This document shows, piece by piece, positions 7,387-14,802 of a DNA stretch of 64,000 nt. The notes beneath the pieces are model-generated. The model searched no databases. It had not been told where the DNA came from and saw nothing but the letters and a program-made list of their open reading frames with translations. Position numbers and translations under genes: made by a program. The stretch is taken from positions 1,798,001 to 1,862,000 of the forward strand of contig CAVSKK010000001.1 of assembly GCA_963728535.1 (NCBI GenBank), read 5' to 3'. Each line of letters begins with the position of its first letter. Within the stretch, counting starts at the first letter, position 1. The DNA is from VAXT01 sp963728535 (GTDB lineage Bacteria > Actinomycetota > Thermoleophilia > Gaiellales > Gaiellaceae).

Positions 7387-8037
7387 TCAACCCTCTCTCG
7401 CCGGAGGGGGAATGCGCGAGAGCTGCTGGATCGACAGCACGACGAATGCCGCAACGAGGAGCAGCGAGGCGAGCGCCTCCATCTTCTCCTCCGGCCCCGT
7501 CCCGGTCTGCAGCGCGTCGAGCCCAGCTGACGCGGCGGCGAGTGCGACCGCAGCGGCACAGAGCCACAGCGCCTTCCGCGAGGAAATCAAGATGTCGCGG
7601 AAGAACCACAGGAAGATCAGCGCGAGCGGCGCGTAGGAGATCACGTCGAGATGGTCGCCCCAGGAGAGGTTGCTCCCGACCGACTCGTTCAGCTCGAGGA
7701 GCTCGTCGACGGAAAGCCAGCCAAAGCCGAGGAACGCAACCGGGAAGAAGTATCGCAACCTCCCACTTGCGCCGCCCGACTGGGCCACGAGCACGGCAGC
7801 CAGCAGCGAGACGCCCGACAGCATCGCCAGCAAGAGCGAGTTGGCGTCGTCCGAGCTGGGCTTCGACTCCGTCAGGGCCTTCATCGTGAAGAGATCGAAG
7901 AAGCGGATGCGGACGACCGGCGTCCCATCCTCCAGGCTTAGCCCACGCTCGACAACCTGCGCGGAAGCGGCGGCCCAGGCGATCAGGCCGAGCAACAAGA
8001 TCGCGACGATCGAGATGACGATCCACGTCCTGCTCAC
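7387..8037 (-). CDS. six-helix membrane protein of unknown family
   Basis: 216-residue integral membrane protein with about six hydrophobic segments, the first at residues 3-25 and the last near the C terminus. A soluble loop after helix 1 contains RIRFFDLFTMKALTESKPSSDDAN, and the middle has a VDELLELNES motif next to a membrane segment. GTG start overlaps the korA stop as GTGA. No transporter or enzyme signature is recognised. Its position between korA and korB suggests a membrane anchor or an accessory role, but this is inference. Confidence 0.65.
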   Translation of the reverse strand: MSRTWIVISIVAILLLGLIAWAAASAQVVERGLSLEDGTPVVRIRFFDLFTMKALTESKPSSDDANSLLLAMLSGVSLLAAVLVAQSGGASGRLRYFFPVAFLGFGWLSVDELLELNESVGSNLSWGDHLDVISYAPLALIFLWFFRDILISSRKALWLCAAAVALAAASAGLDALQTGTGPEEKMEALASLLLVAAFVVLSIQQLSRIPPPAREG

Positions 8038-9875
8038 GCCTCCAGTAGGCCCTCGATAGCTTCGGCGAGCTCGTCTGAGCGAAACGGCAATCCGCGCACA
8101 CGGTTGTAACCGACGGCGTCGACGAGGAACTCGGCGCGCACGAGCTTCAGCAGCTGCCCGAGGTTCATCTCGGGCACGAGCACCTTCTCGTAGCTGCCCA
8201 GGACGTCGCCGAGGTTGCGCGGGAACGGGTTCAGGTGGGTGAGGTGCGCGTGCGCGACGTTCTGGCCCTCCTTCCGCAGCCGGCGGCAGGCCGACTGGAT
8301 CGGTCCGTAGGTCCCGCCCCAGCCGAGCACGAGCAATGAGGCGCCGTCGGGGTCGTCCACCTCGAGCTCTGGAATGTCCGCGGCGATCCCGGCCACCTTC
8401 TGCGCCCGCAGGCGGACCATGTGGTCGTGGTTGTCGGGGTCGTACGAGACGTTGCCGGTCACGTCCTCTTTCTCGAGCCCGCCGATCCGATGCTCCAGAC
8501 CAGGCGTCCCCGGGATCGCCCACTGGCGCGCGAGGGTCTCCGGGTCGCGCAGGTACGGCATGAAGTCACCGTCCACATTCGGCTGGTCGGCGAACTCGAC
8601 GGAGATGTCCGGGAGCGAGTCGACCTCCGGCAGCATCCAGGGCTCGGAGCCGTTGGCGAGGTACGCGTCGGAGAGAAGGAAGACCGGTGTGCGGTACTTG
8701 AGCGCGATCCGCGTCGCCTCGAGCGCGGCGTAGAAACAGCCGCCGGGGGTCGAGGCCGCAATCACCGGCACAGGCGACTCGGCGTTCCGGCCGAACATGA
8801 CCGCCAGCAGGTCGGCCTGCTCGGGCTTCGTCGGCATCCCGGTCGACGGGCCTGCGCGTTGGATGTCGAGGATCAGCAACGGCAGCTCGAGTGTCACGGC
8901 GAGCCCGATCGTCTCCATCTTCAGGATCACCCCGGGGCCGCTCGATGTGCAGACACCGAGCGCGCCGCCGAAGCTCGCGCCGAGGGCAGCGCCCACGGCG
9001 GCGATCTCGTCTTCGGCCTGGAATGTGCGGATGCCGAAGTTCTTGTGGCGCGCGAGATCGTGGAGGATCTCGGAGGCGGGCGTGATCGGGTACGCACTCA
9101 GGAACAGCGGGAGCTTCGACTGGACGCTCGCCGCGACCAGTCCGAGCCCGAGCGCCTGGTTGCCGGTGACATTTCGGTACGTGCCGGGCTCGAGCTCGGC
9201 CGGGGCGACTTCGTACTGCGTGACGAAGCCCTCGCTCGTCTCGCCGAACGCGTAGCCCGCGCGGAATGCACGCGTGTTCGCCTCGGCGATCTCGGGCCGC
9301 TTGGCGAACTTCGTCTCGAGGAACTCGATCGTGCCCTCGGTCGGGCGTGTGTAGAGCCACGACATCAGCCCGAGCGCGAACATGTTCTTCGAGCGCTCGG
9401 CCTCACGCTTCGTGACGTCGACCTGCTTCAGCTCCTCGAGCGTGAGCGAGGTCAGCGGCACCTCGTGGACGTTGTAGGCCTCGAGCGAGTCGTCCTCGAG
9501 CGGGCTCACCGTGTAACCGGCCTTCTTGAGGTTCCGCTCCGTGAAGGCGTCGGCATCGAGGATCAGCGTGCCGCCCGGAGGCAGATCCTTCAGATTCGTA
9601 CGCAGCGCCGCGGGGTTCATGGCGACGAGGACGTTCGGCGCGTCGCCCGGCGTCAGGATGTCGTGGTCCGAGAAGTGGATCTGGAAGCCCGACACGCCGG
9701 GCAGCGACCCCGCAGGCGCCCGGATCTCGGCCGGGAAGTCGGGGAGCGTCGAGAGGTCATTTCCGAGCAGCGCGGTCTCGCTCGCGAACCGGCCGCCGGT
9801 CAGCTGCATACCGTCGCCGGAGTCGCCCGCAAAGCGGATGATCACCTGTTCCAGCTGCTCGACCGGCTTGGCCAT
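8034..9875 (-). CDS. korA: 2-oxoacid:ferredoxin oxidoreductase alpha subunit (fused gamma-alpha)
   Basis: 613-residue protein with the gamma (POR) domain fused in front of the alpha domain, the usual KorA arrangement in Actinobacteria. Residues 1-190 give the gamma fold starting IIRFAGDSGDGMQLTGGRFA; from about 215 the alpha pyrimidine-binding domain follows (GNQALGLGLVAASVQSKL, YPITPASEILHDLA, EDEIAAVGAALGASFGG, TSSGPGVILKMETIGLAV). ATG start with AGAGG just ahead. A TATACC hexamer lies 14 nt upstream. With KorB it forms the ferredoxin-dependent 2-oxoglutarate oxidoreductase, replacing or complementing the NAD-linked dehydrogenase of the TCA cycle. Confidence 0.92.
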   Translation of the reverse strand: MAKPVEQLEQVIIRFAGDSGDGMQLTGGRFASETALLGNDLSTLPDFPAEIRAPAGSLPGVSGFQIHFSDHDILTPGDAPNVLVAMNPAALRTNLKDLPPGGTLILDADAFTERNLKKAGYTVSPLEDDSLEAYNVHEVPLTSLTLEELKQVDVTKREAERSKNMFALGLMSWLYTRPTEGTIEFLETKFAKRPEIAEANTRAFRAGYAFGETSEGFVTQYEVAPAELEPGTYRNVTGNQALGLGLVAASVQSKLPLFLSAYPITPASEILHDLARHKNFGIRTFQAEDEIAAVGAALGASFGGALGVCTSSGPGVILKMETIGLAVTLELPLLILDIQRAGPSTGMPTKPEQADLLAVMFGRNAESPVPVIAASTPGGCFYAALEATRIALKYRTPVFLLSDAYLANGSEPWMLPEVDSLPDISVEFADQPNVDGDFMPYLRDPETLARQWAIPGTPGLEHRIGGLEKEDVTGNVSYDPDNHDHMVRLRAQKVAGIAADIPELEVDDPDGASLLVLGWGGTYGPIQSACRRLRKEGQNVAHAHLTHLNPFPRNLGDVLGSYEKVLVPEMNLGQLLKLVRAEFLVDAVGYNRVRGLPFRSDELAEAIEGLLEA

Positions 9876-9931
9876 GACCTCTGTTCAGAGGTATAGCACC
9901 GACTCAGGGGACGGGTACTTGGGACAGCCTC

Positions 9932-10423
9932 TTAACCCTTCGCCTCGGCCAGGAGTGCCTGCACGTCGAGCGGCTCGCTGACCATCGCGACGCCTATCCC
10001 GTCCGGCGGGCGAGGCCATTCCTCTTCCGGGCGATCGCGGTAGAGCTCGATCCCGTTTCCGTCGGGGTCCTGCAAGTAGATCGCCTCGCTTACGCCGTGG
10101 TCCGACGCCCCGGTCAGGGGAACGTTGTTCTCGACGAGGCGCTTGAGCGCGTCCGCGAGGGCCGCGCGCGACGGATAGCGGATGGCGACGTGGTAGAGCC
10201 CTGTGGTGCCGGGCGGCGGCGGCGAGCCACCTTTCGACTCCCAGGTGTTGAGGCCGATGTGATGGTGGTAGTCGCCGGCCGCGACGAAAGCTGCCTGGTC
10301 GCCCAAGCGCTGCTTCTCGTCGAAGCCGAGGACGTCTCGGTAGAAGGCGAGCGCACGGTCGATGTCGGCGACCTTCAGATGGACATGCCCGATGTCGACG
10401 CCCGGATCGATCGGTGTGCTCAC
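9932..10423 (-). CDS. VOC-superfamily (glyoxalase/dioxygenase-like) protein
   Basis: 163-residue vicinal-oxygen-chelate protein. The beta-alpha-beta-beta-beta modules are visible: GHVHLKVADIDRALAFYRDVLGF with the first metal His, then HHIGLNTWESKGG, a second module GLYHVAIRYPSRAALADAL and the closing DPDGNGIELYRDRP with the Glu ligand. The pattern resembles CatE/ring-cleavage-like VOC proteins more than lactoylglutathione lyases; the substrate is unknown. GTG start at 10423 with a TACGGT hexamer 6 nt upstream, so it probably has its own leaderless promoter downstream of the MarR gene. Confidence 0.82.
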   Translation of the reverse strand: MSTPIDPGVDIGHVHLKVADIDRALAFYRDVLGFDEKQRLGDQAAFVAAGDYHHHIGLNTWESKGGSPPPPGTTGLYHVAIRYPSRAALADALKRLVENNVPLTGASDHGVSEAIYLQDPDGNGIELYRDRPEEEWPRPPDGIGVAMVSEPLDVQALLAEAKG

Positions 10424-10429
10424 GTCCTT

Positions 10430-10435
10430 ACCGTA
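10430..10435 (-). promoter_or_regulatory. -10 hexamer TACGGT of the VOC gene
   Basis: TACGGT on the minus strand ends 6 nt before the GTG start codon; no Shine-Dalgarno is present, consistent with leaderless initiation. Confidence 0.45.
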
Positions 10436-10439
10436 CTGC

Positions 10440-10979
10440 TTAGGCCCCTTTCCCCTCGCTCCCTTCGCGGCGCTCGAACTCGAGCATGAGGCGGCGCAGG
10501 AGCGAGTTCAGCTGCTTCTTCTCCCGGTCGCTCAGCGCGGCGGCGATCAATGCCTCCTGGGCCGCTTCTGCGCCCGCCGACTCGACCCATGCCTTCTGGC
10601 CGGCCTTCGTGATCTCGACAACAACCCCTCGGCGGTCGTTCGGATCCGGGAGGCGCTTGACGAGCCCCGCCTTCTCCAGCCGGTCCAGGCGATTGGTCAT
10701 CGCTCCGCTCGAGAGCTCCGAGCGCTCCGCGAGCTCCCCGGCCGATCGCCGGAAAGGAGGCCCCGCGCGACGCAGGATGCCGAGGACGTCCCATTCCTCA
10801 TAGCTCAGCCAATGCTCGGCAAGCGTGTCGTGATGCATCCGCTTGAAACGGCGCGCCAGGCCGCCCATGCGGTCGACGATGCCCTCGACCTCGAGATCGA
10901 GGTTCGGAATGTCCTGGAGCCAGGCCGTCTCCAGCCAACGATCGACGTGATCCTGTTCCTGTGTCTTCTCCATGGTCAT
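10440..10979 (-). CDS. MarR-family transcriptional regulator
   Basis: Up to 179 residues, winged-helix MarR repressor: dimerisation helices, then HTH FRRSAGELAERSELSSGAMTNRLDRLEKAGLVKR and the wing LPDPNDRRGVVVEITKAGQ. A 14-bp palindrome lies 17 nt upstream of its first ATG and overlaps both divergent promoters, so autoregulation is likely. The -10 element TAAGAA lies immediately ahead of the first ATG, so the transcript probably begins at or near the second ATG (10973), which would then be the true, leaderless start. The signal sensed is unknown. Confidence 0.88.
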   Translation of the reverse strand: MTMEKTQEQDHVDRWLETAWLQDIPNLDLEVEGIVDRMGGLARRFKRMHHDTLAEHWLSYEEWDVLGILRRAGPPFRRSAGELAERSELSSGAMTNRLDRLEKAGLVKRLPDPNDRRGVVVEITKAGQKAWVESAGAEAAQEALIAAALSDREKKQLNSLLRRLMLEFERREGSEGKGA

Positions 10980-10996
10980 ATTCTTAACAGAAAGAG

Positions 10997-11010
10997 TCTT
11001 GACGTCAAGA
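10997..11010. promoter_or_regulatory. MarR operator palindrome shared by divergent promoters
   Basis: TCTTGACGTCAAGA is a perfect 14-bp palindrome. Each half supplies a TTGACG -35: minus strand TTGACG-16-TAAGAA toward the MarR gene, plus strand TTGACG-17-TACCTT (10999-11027) toward the small ORF and glycosylase. Binding here would block both promoters. Confidence 0.7.
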
Positions 11011-11073
11011 ATCTTTACTGCTACCTTTCTTCTAGTTCGACGTGGAGATACTTTACATCGAAGGGAGAACGCA

Positions 11074-11247
11074 ATGTTCCCGGTTGATTCTCAGACCCAG
11101 AAGCTGCTCGCCCGAGAGCATGCCGAGCTCCTCCGACAGGCGCAGGCCCGGCCGTCGCGCCGCGTAGGGTTGCGGCATGGAGCTCGAGACGACGATCAGG
11201 CCTCGCGGCCCGTACTCGCTCGCGCTCTCCGCTCGGCGCGCATCTGA
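11074..11247 (+). CDS. possible 57-residue small protein
   Basis: Hydrophilic, Arg-rich 57-residue ORF starting MFPVDSQTQKLLAREHAELL, with GGGAG 5 nt before the ATG and lying about 45 nt downstream of the MarR-controlled plus-strand promoter. Its first half has a helical, coding-like composition; the second half overlaps the glycosylase start by 71 nt and is compositionally a shadow. It may be a real short protein ending in an overlap, or merely a leader. No family is recognised. Confidence 0.4.
   Translation: MFPVDSQTQKLLAREHAELLRQAQARPSRRVGLRHGARDDDQASRPVLARALRSARI
11165..11170 (+). promoter_or_regulatory. -10 hexamer TAGGGT of the glycosylase gene
   Basis: TAGGGT ends 6 nt before the ATG at 11177, in the same configuration as other leaderless starts of the window. 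Confidence 0.4.
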
Positions 11248-12061
11248 CACGACGAGGCGGTTCGGCAACGGTGTCCTCACCTGTTTGCTCGCCGACGGCG
11301 AGCGAGCCTCGGCTCGCCAGCTTCCTGACGGCAGGCTCGTCCTCCGCACCGAGACCGAAGCCGGGCTCGCACAGCTTCGCTTCGTGCTCGGCGCGGACGA
11401 CGACCACACGCCGTTCCTCGAGCGTTTCCGCGACGACGAGCTACTCGCAGGCCCCATCCGCCACCTGAAGGGCCTGCGTCCGATCCGCACGGCGACGGTC
11501 ACGCACGCGCTCCTGCGCGCGATCGTCGGCCAGCTGATCACGTCGCGCGAGGCCCGCTCAATCGAGTGGCGGCTCCTCCGGGCAACGACGGATTCGATCG
11601 ACGGCCTGCAGGCGCCGCCTCTTCCTCACCATTTCGGCCGGTTCGCTCCCGCCGAGCTCTATCGGTTCCAGCTTCCGGCTCGAAAGGCGACTGCTCTCGT
11701 TCGCATCTGTCGCACCTTTGATCCCGAACGGCTGCGGAGGCTCCCGCCGGACGCAGCCGCGGCCAGGCTCGAGCGCGAACGCGGGATCGGCCCGTACTCG
11801 ATCGGCGTCGTCTGGACGCAAGGGCTCGGGCGCTTCGATCGGGGCATCGTCGGCGACCTCGGCCTGCTGAAAGTCTGCTCTGCAATCGAGGGCCGGTGGG
11901 TCGAGCCCGAGGACACGGCGAGGATCCTCGGCCGCTACGAGGAATGGGCGGGCCTCGCATGCGTGTACCTGATGGCGGGCGCGGGGCGCGGCCTTGTGCC
12001 GCTGAAGCTGAGCCGGCCGGAAGTCCGGCGCGAGCGCGTCCGAGCCCGCTACGCCGCCTAA
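11177..12061 (+). CDS. AlkA-like DNA-3-methyladenine glycosylase
   Basis: 294-residue HhH-GPD base-excision repair glycosylase. An N-terminal AlkA_N-like beta domain (1-100) is followed by the helical core HALLRAIVGQLITSREARSI and the helix-hairpin-helix ERERGIGPYSIGVVWTQGLG ending at GDLGL, where the catalytic Asp is expected. It would excise alkylated purines from DNA. It lies downstream of the divergent MarR-controlled promoter, giving possible induction by the MarR signal, and is followed 10 nt later by proC. Confidence 0.85.
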   Translation: MELETTIRPRGPYSLALSARRASDTTRRFGNGVLTCLLADGERASARQLPDGRLVLRTETEAGLAQLRFVLGADDDHTPFLERFRDDELLAGPIRHLKGLRPIRTATVTHALLRAIVGQLITSREARSIEWRLLRATTDSIDGLQAPPLPHHFGRFAPAELYRFQLPARKATALVRICRTFDPERLRRLPPDAAAARLERERGIGPYSIGVVWTQGLGRFDRGIVGDLGLLKVCSAIEGRWVEPEDTARILGRYEEWAGLACVYLMAGAGRGLVPLKLSRPEVRRERVRARYAA

Positions 12062-12064
12062 ACT
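12059..12064 (+). promoter_or_regulatory. -10 hexamer TAAACT overlapping a stop codon
   Basis: The TAA stop of the glycosylase gene is the first half of TAAACT, which ends 7 nt before the proC ATG. The element therefore serves as stop codon and probable -10 box. Confidence 0.5.
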
Positions 12065-12071
12065 CAGGCCG

Positions 12072-12896
12072 ATGGCCACGGACGGACGCCGGATCGCGAT
12101 TCTCGGCGGCGGCAAGATCGGAGAGTCGCTGCTCTCAGGGCTGCTCAGCTCGGGCTGGCGCAAGCCGGAGGAGATCGTCGTCAGCGGCCGGCGCCAGGAG
12201 CGGATCGACGAGCTCGCCGAGCGCTACGGAGTCGAGACGACGCTTTCGAATGTCGAGGCTGTCGCCGGGGCCGGGTTCATCGTGATCGCCGTCAAGCCGC
12301 AGGACTTCGAGGTGCTGCTCGGCGAGGTCGGCGGGGTCATCTCGCCCGACCAGACGGTGCTCTCGGTCGCGGCCGCGATGCCGACGGCGAAGATCGAGAA
12401 GCACCTGAGCGACGGCGTGCCGGTGCTGCGCGCGATGCCGAACACGCCCGCCACGGTGCACGAGGGCGTCGCTGGGCTCTGCGCAGGAGCACACGCGAAC
12501 GACGAGCATTTGGCGATGGCCGACGAGGTGCTGACCCACGTGGGCCGCGTCGTCCGCGTGCCGGAGCCCTACATGGACGCCGTCACGGCGGTCTCCGGAT
12601 CAGGCCCCGCGTACTTCGCGCTGCTCGCCGAGGCGATGATCGAAGCCGGCATCCTGCTCGGGCTCTCGCGCGAGGTCTCCACGGAGCTCGTCGTGCAGAC
12701 GATGTTCGGCACGGCGAAGCTTCTCCGCGACGAACACATGCACCCGGTCGAGCTGCGCGAGATGGTCACCTCCCCCGGCGGTACGACGATCCGGGCGATC
12801 CGCGAGCTCGAGCGCGCCGGCGTGCGCGCGGCGTTCCTGAACGCGATCCAGGCGGCCATGGAGCGCTCGCAGGAGCTCGCCGAGGGCGACGACTGA
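12072..12896 (+). CDS. proC: pyrroline-5-carboxylate reductase
   Basis: 274 residues, last step of proline biosynthesis: NAD(P)H-dependent reduction of 1-pyrroline-5-carboxylate. The Rossmann fingerprint IAILGGGKIGESLLSGLLSSG, the AVKPQDF segment, VLRAMPNTPATVHEGV and the C-terminal AVSGSGPAYFALLAEAM with TSPGGTTIRAI are all present at the expected spacing and length. Probably leaderless (TAAACT 7 nt upstream). The next gene starts within its stop codon. Confidence 0.95.
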   Translation: MATDGRRIAILGGGKIGESLLSGLLSSGWRKPEEIVVSGRRQERIDELAERYGVETTLSNVEAVAGAGFIVIAVKPQDFEVLLGEVGGVISPDQTVLSVAAAMPTAKIEKHLSDGVPVLRAMPNTPATVHEGVAGLCAGAHANDEHLAMADEVLTHVGRVVRVPEPYMDAVTAVSGSGPAYFALLAEAMIEAGILLGLSREVSTELVVQTMFGTAKLLRDEHMHPVELREMVTSPGGTTIRAIRELERAGVRAAFLNAIQAAMERSQELAEGDD

Positions 12897-13570
12897 CCGA
12901 GTTCAGGATCTTCGACTCTCCAGACCAGGCCCAAACCGCGGCGGCCGAGCTCCTGGTCCGCGCCGCGCGAGCAGGTGAGCACATCGCGCTTTCCGGCGGC
13001 AGCGCCCCAGGGCCCGCCTACGAGCACGCCGCGGCACTCGAGCGGGACTGGGGCCGGGCCAAGCTCTGGTGGGGCGACGAGCGCTGCGTCCCGCCCGACG
13101 ACGAGCGGTCGAACTATCTCCTCGTCAAGCAGGCGCTCCTCGACCGGATCGAGCAGCAGCCGTCCGAAGTGCATCGCATCAACGGCGAGCGCGGCGGTGA
13201 GCCGGCTGCAGCCGAGTACGACCTCGAGCTCGAGGGCGTGACGCTCGGGCTCGCGCTCCAGGGCCTCGGGCCGGACGGGCACACGGCTTCGCTCTTCCCG
13301 GGCTCCTCCACGCTCGAGGAGCGAGAACGCCGCGCGATCGCCGTCCCGCACGACGACGTCGAGCGCGTGACGATGACGCTACCGATGCTCTCCGGCGCGA
13401 ACCACGTGGTTTTTCTCGTCGTCGGAGCGGAGAAAGCCGAGGCTGTCGCGCGCGCGTTCGCGAGCCCTCCGGACCCGGCCACTCCGGCCAGTCTCCTGCG
13501 CTCGGCGAACGGCGAGACGATCGCACTGCTCGATCGCGCGGCCGCCGCCAAGCTTGACAACGTACGCTGA
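12893..13570 (+). CDS. pgl: 6-phosphogluconolactonase, apparent CTG start
   Basis: 225-residue 6-phosphogluconolactonase of the pentose phosphate pathway, hydrolysing 6-phosphoglucono-1,5-lactone. Family motifs in order: ALSGGSAP (residue 40), WWGDERCVPPDDERSNY (about 62-78) and GLGPDGHTASLFPG (about 124-137). The first in-frame ATG (13169) would remove all the N-terminal half including the first two motifs. No ATG, GTG or TTG is available upstream; the only sensible initiator is CTG overlapping the proC stop as CTGA, with GAGGG 7 nt ahead. This is the second CTGA coupling in the window. Confidence 0.85.
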   Translation: MTEFRIFDSPDQAQTAAAELLVRAARAGEHIALSGGSAPGPAYEHAAALERDWGRAKLWWGDERCVPPDDERSNYLLVKQALLDRIEQQPSEVHRINGERGGEPAAAEYDLELEGVTLGLALQGLGPDGHTASLFPGSSTLEERERRAIAVPHDDVERVTMTLPMLSGANHVVFLVVGAEKAEAVARAFASPPDPATPASLLRSANGETIALLDRAAAAKLDNVR

Positions 13571-13581
13571 ATTCCTATATG
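13554..13581 (+). promoter_or_regulatory. promoter TTGACA-16-TATATG
   Basis: Near-consensus housekeeping promoter inside the end of pgl: -35 TTGACA, 16-nt spacer, -10 TATATG, 10 nt before the ATG of the HTH gene. Start of transcription would fall a few nt before the ATG; no Shine-Dalgarno follows. Confidence 0.7.
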
Positions 13582-13591
13582 TAGCTTTTCG

Positions 13592-14125
13592 ATGTCGGAG
13601 GCCGCCCCCTCTACTCGCAGCGACGTCCTGACGATCGAGAGAGCCGAGCAGCTCAAGGCTCTCGGCCATCCGTTGCGCCTCCGGGTGCTCGAGATGCTTG
13701 GCGGTGAGGACGAAGAGCCCCTCACGAACCGCGAGCTCGCGAACCGGCTCGGAGTCGACCCCGGGCACCTGCACTTCCACGTGAAGATGCTCGTGCGCGC
13801 CGGGCTGATCGAGCGTGCCGAGGGCGGAAAGGGGCGCGAGAAGCCGTACCGCTCCGTGGCGACGACGGTGCGTGTGGGTCCCGAGCTCCTGCAGTCGCGC
13901 CTCACGGGCGACCTCCAGGCGGCGATGCTCGAGGAAGTCCAGCAGGGATTCGCGGCGAGAGAGGAAGGACAGTTTCGCAGCGCGCAGGTCAATGCCCGCG
14001 TGACCCCGGAGCAGGCGCTCGTGTTGATCACCGAGCTCGTCGAGAAGGCGCGCGTGATGGAGGATCCGGGCGTCGACCCGCTGATCATCACCGCGTTTTT
14101 GCATCCGCCTAGCTCTTCCGGCTAG
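13592..14125 (+). CDS. ArsR-like winged-helix regulator
   Basis: 177-residue transcription factor with an N-terminal winged HTH of the HTH_20/ArsR type (LKALGHPLRLRVLEMLGG, LTNRELANRLGVDPGHLHFHVKMLVRAGLIER), followed by an 80-residue C-terminal domain of unknown ligand. No metal-binding Cys of classical ArsR is present. It has its own strong promoter inside pgl. Its 3' end overlaps the convergent downstream gene by 17 bp. Confidence 0.8.
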   Translation: MSEAAPSTRSDVLTIERAEQLKALGHPLRLRVLEMLGGEDEEPLTNRELANRLGVDPGHLHFHVKMLVRAGLIERAEGGKGREKPYRSVATTVRVGPELLQSRLTGDLQAAMLEEVQQGFAAREEGQFRSAQVNARVTPEQALVLITELVEKARVMEDPGVDPLIITAFLHPPSSSG

Positions 14126-14777
14126 GCAAGAGCGGAGAAGAGAGCTCGGCTCCGAGTTCTCGACGCGCCGCCAGCGCCTGGAGCACCAGCACCGTGTCGG
14201 CGATGGGGATGTCCTCCAGGTACTCGTCGCGGCTCTCGAACGAGTCGAGGACGCTCTCGACCGCAAGGACGTAAGCGGGTCGGTCCGCGGAAGCGAGCGC
14301 CGTCAGCGCATCGGCCACGTCGCCTGGAAAATCGTCGCGCCCGCGCAACGAGGCAACCACAGGCCGCGCCTCCGCATCGCGACCGAGAACGAGCAGCGCG
14401 AGGCTGCCCGCATAACGTCCGATCGGAGACTCGGCTTCCGGAGCACCGAGCTCGAGCGCCCAGCGGGCCGCTTCCTCGGCTCCGGCCCAGTCGGCGGCGA
14501 TCACGAGGGCCTTCATCGCGCCGATCGGCCTCCCCCAGCTCCCGGGCGGCGCGTCGACGATGCTCTCGCGGTAGCGCTCCGCTGCGCGGTGCAGCCACTC
14601 GGCCGCCTCAGCCACACGATCCGCCATCAGCAGCGCGAAACCGGCTCCGCCCGCCGCATTGCCCATCCGGGTCAGCTGCCGTTGCCGGGAGTCCGGATCG
14701 GCCGCGTCGGGCAGCCGTCGCTCGCCGTCGCGGTAGCGCTCGACCTGCCGCTCAGCGTGCGCAGCCCAGTCCCCCAT
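14109..14777 (-). CDS. TPR-like helical protein of unknown function
   Basis: 222-residue all-helical protein rich in Ala/Arg/Glu with TPR-like helical pairs (AAEWLHRAAERYRESI, AEEAARWALELGAPEAES, ALLVLGRDAEARPVVASL). No catalytic motif or signal peptide. The ATG at 14777 has TAGGCT 8 nt upstream and no Shine-Dalgarno, so it is likely leaderless; the longer upstream reading frame runs through the opposite gene and was discarded. Confidence 0.6.
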   Translation of the reverse strand: MGDWAAHAERQVERYRDGERRLPDAADPDSRQRQLTRMGNAAGGAGFALLMADRVAEAAEWLHRAAERYRESIVDAPPGSWGRPIGAMKALVIAADWAGAEEAARWALELGAPEAESPIGRYAGSLALLVLGRDAEARPVVASLRGRDDFPGDVADALTALASADRPAYVLAVESVLDSFESRDEYLEDIPIADTVLVLQALAARRELGAELSSPLLPSRKS

Positions 14778-14785
14778 AGGAGCCA

Positions 14786-14795
14786 AGCCTAGACT
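14786..14795. promoter_or_regulatory. overlapping back-to-back -10 elements
   Basis: AGCCTAGACT holds TAGACT on the plus strand (7 nt before the GTG of the beta-oxidation gene) and TAGGCT on the minus strand (8 nt before the ATG of the TPR-like gene); the two hexamers share the central TA. Polymerase cannot occupy both at once. Confidence 0.55.
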
Positions 14796-14802
14796 CCAGG
14801 AG

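Noticed and set aside
8421..9896. A 491-codon plus-strand frame opposite korA
   Set aside because: Antisense shadow of a conserved subunit; no recognisable domain.
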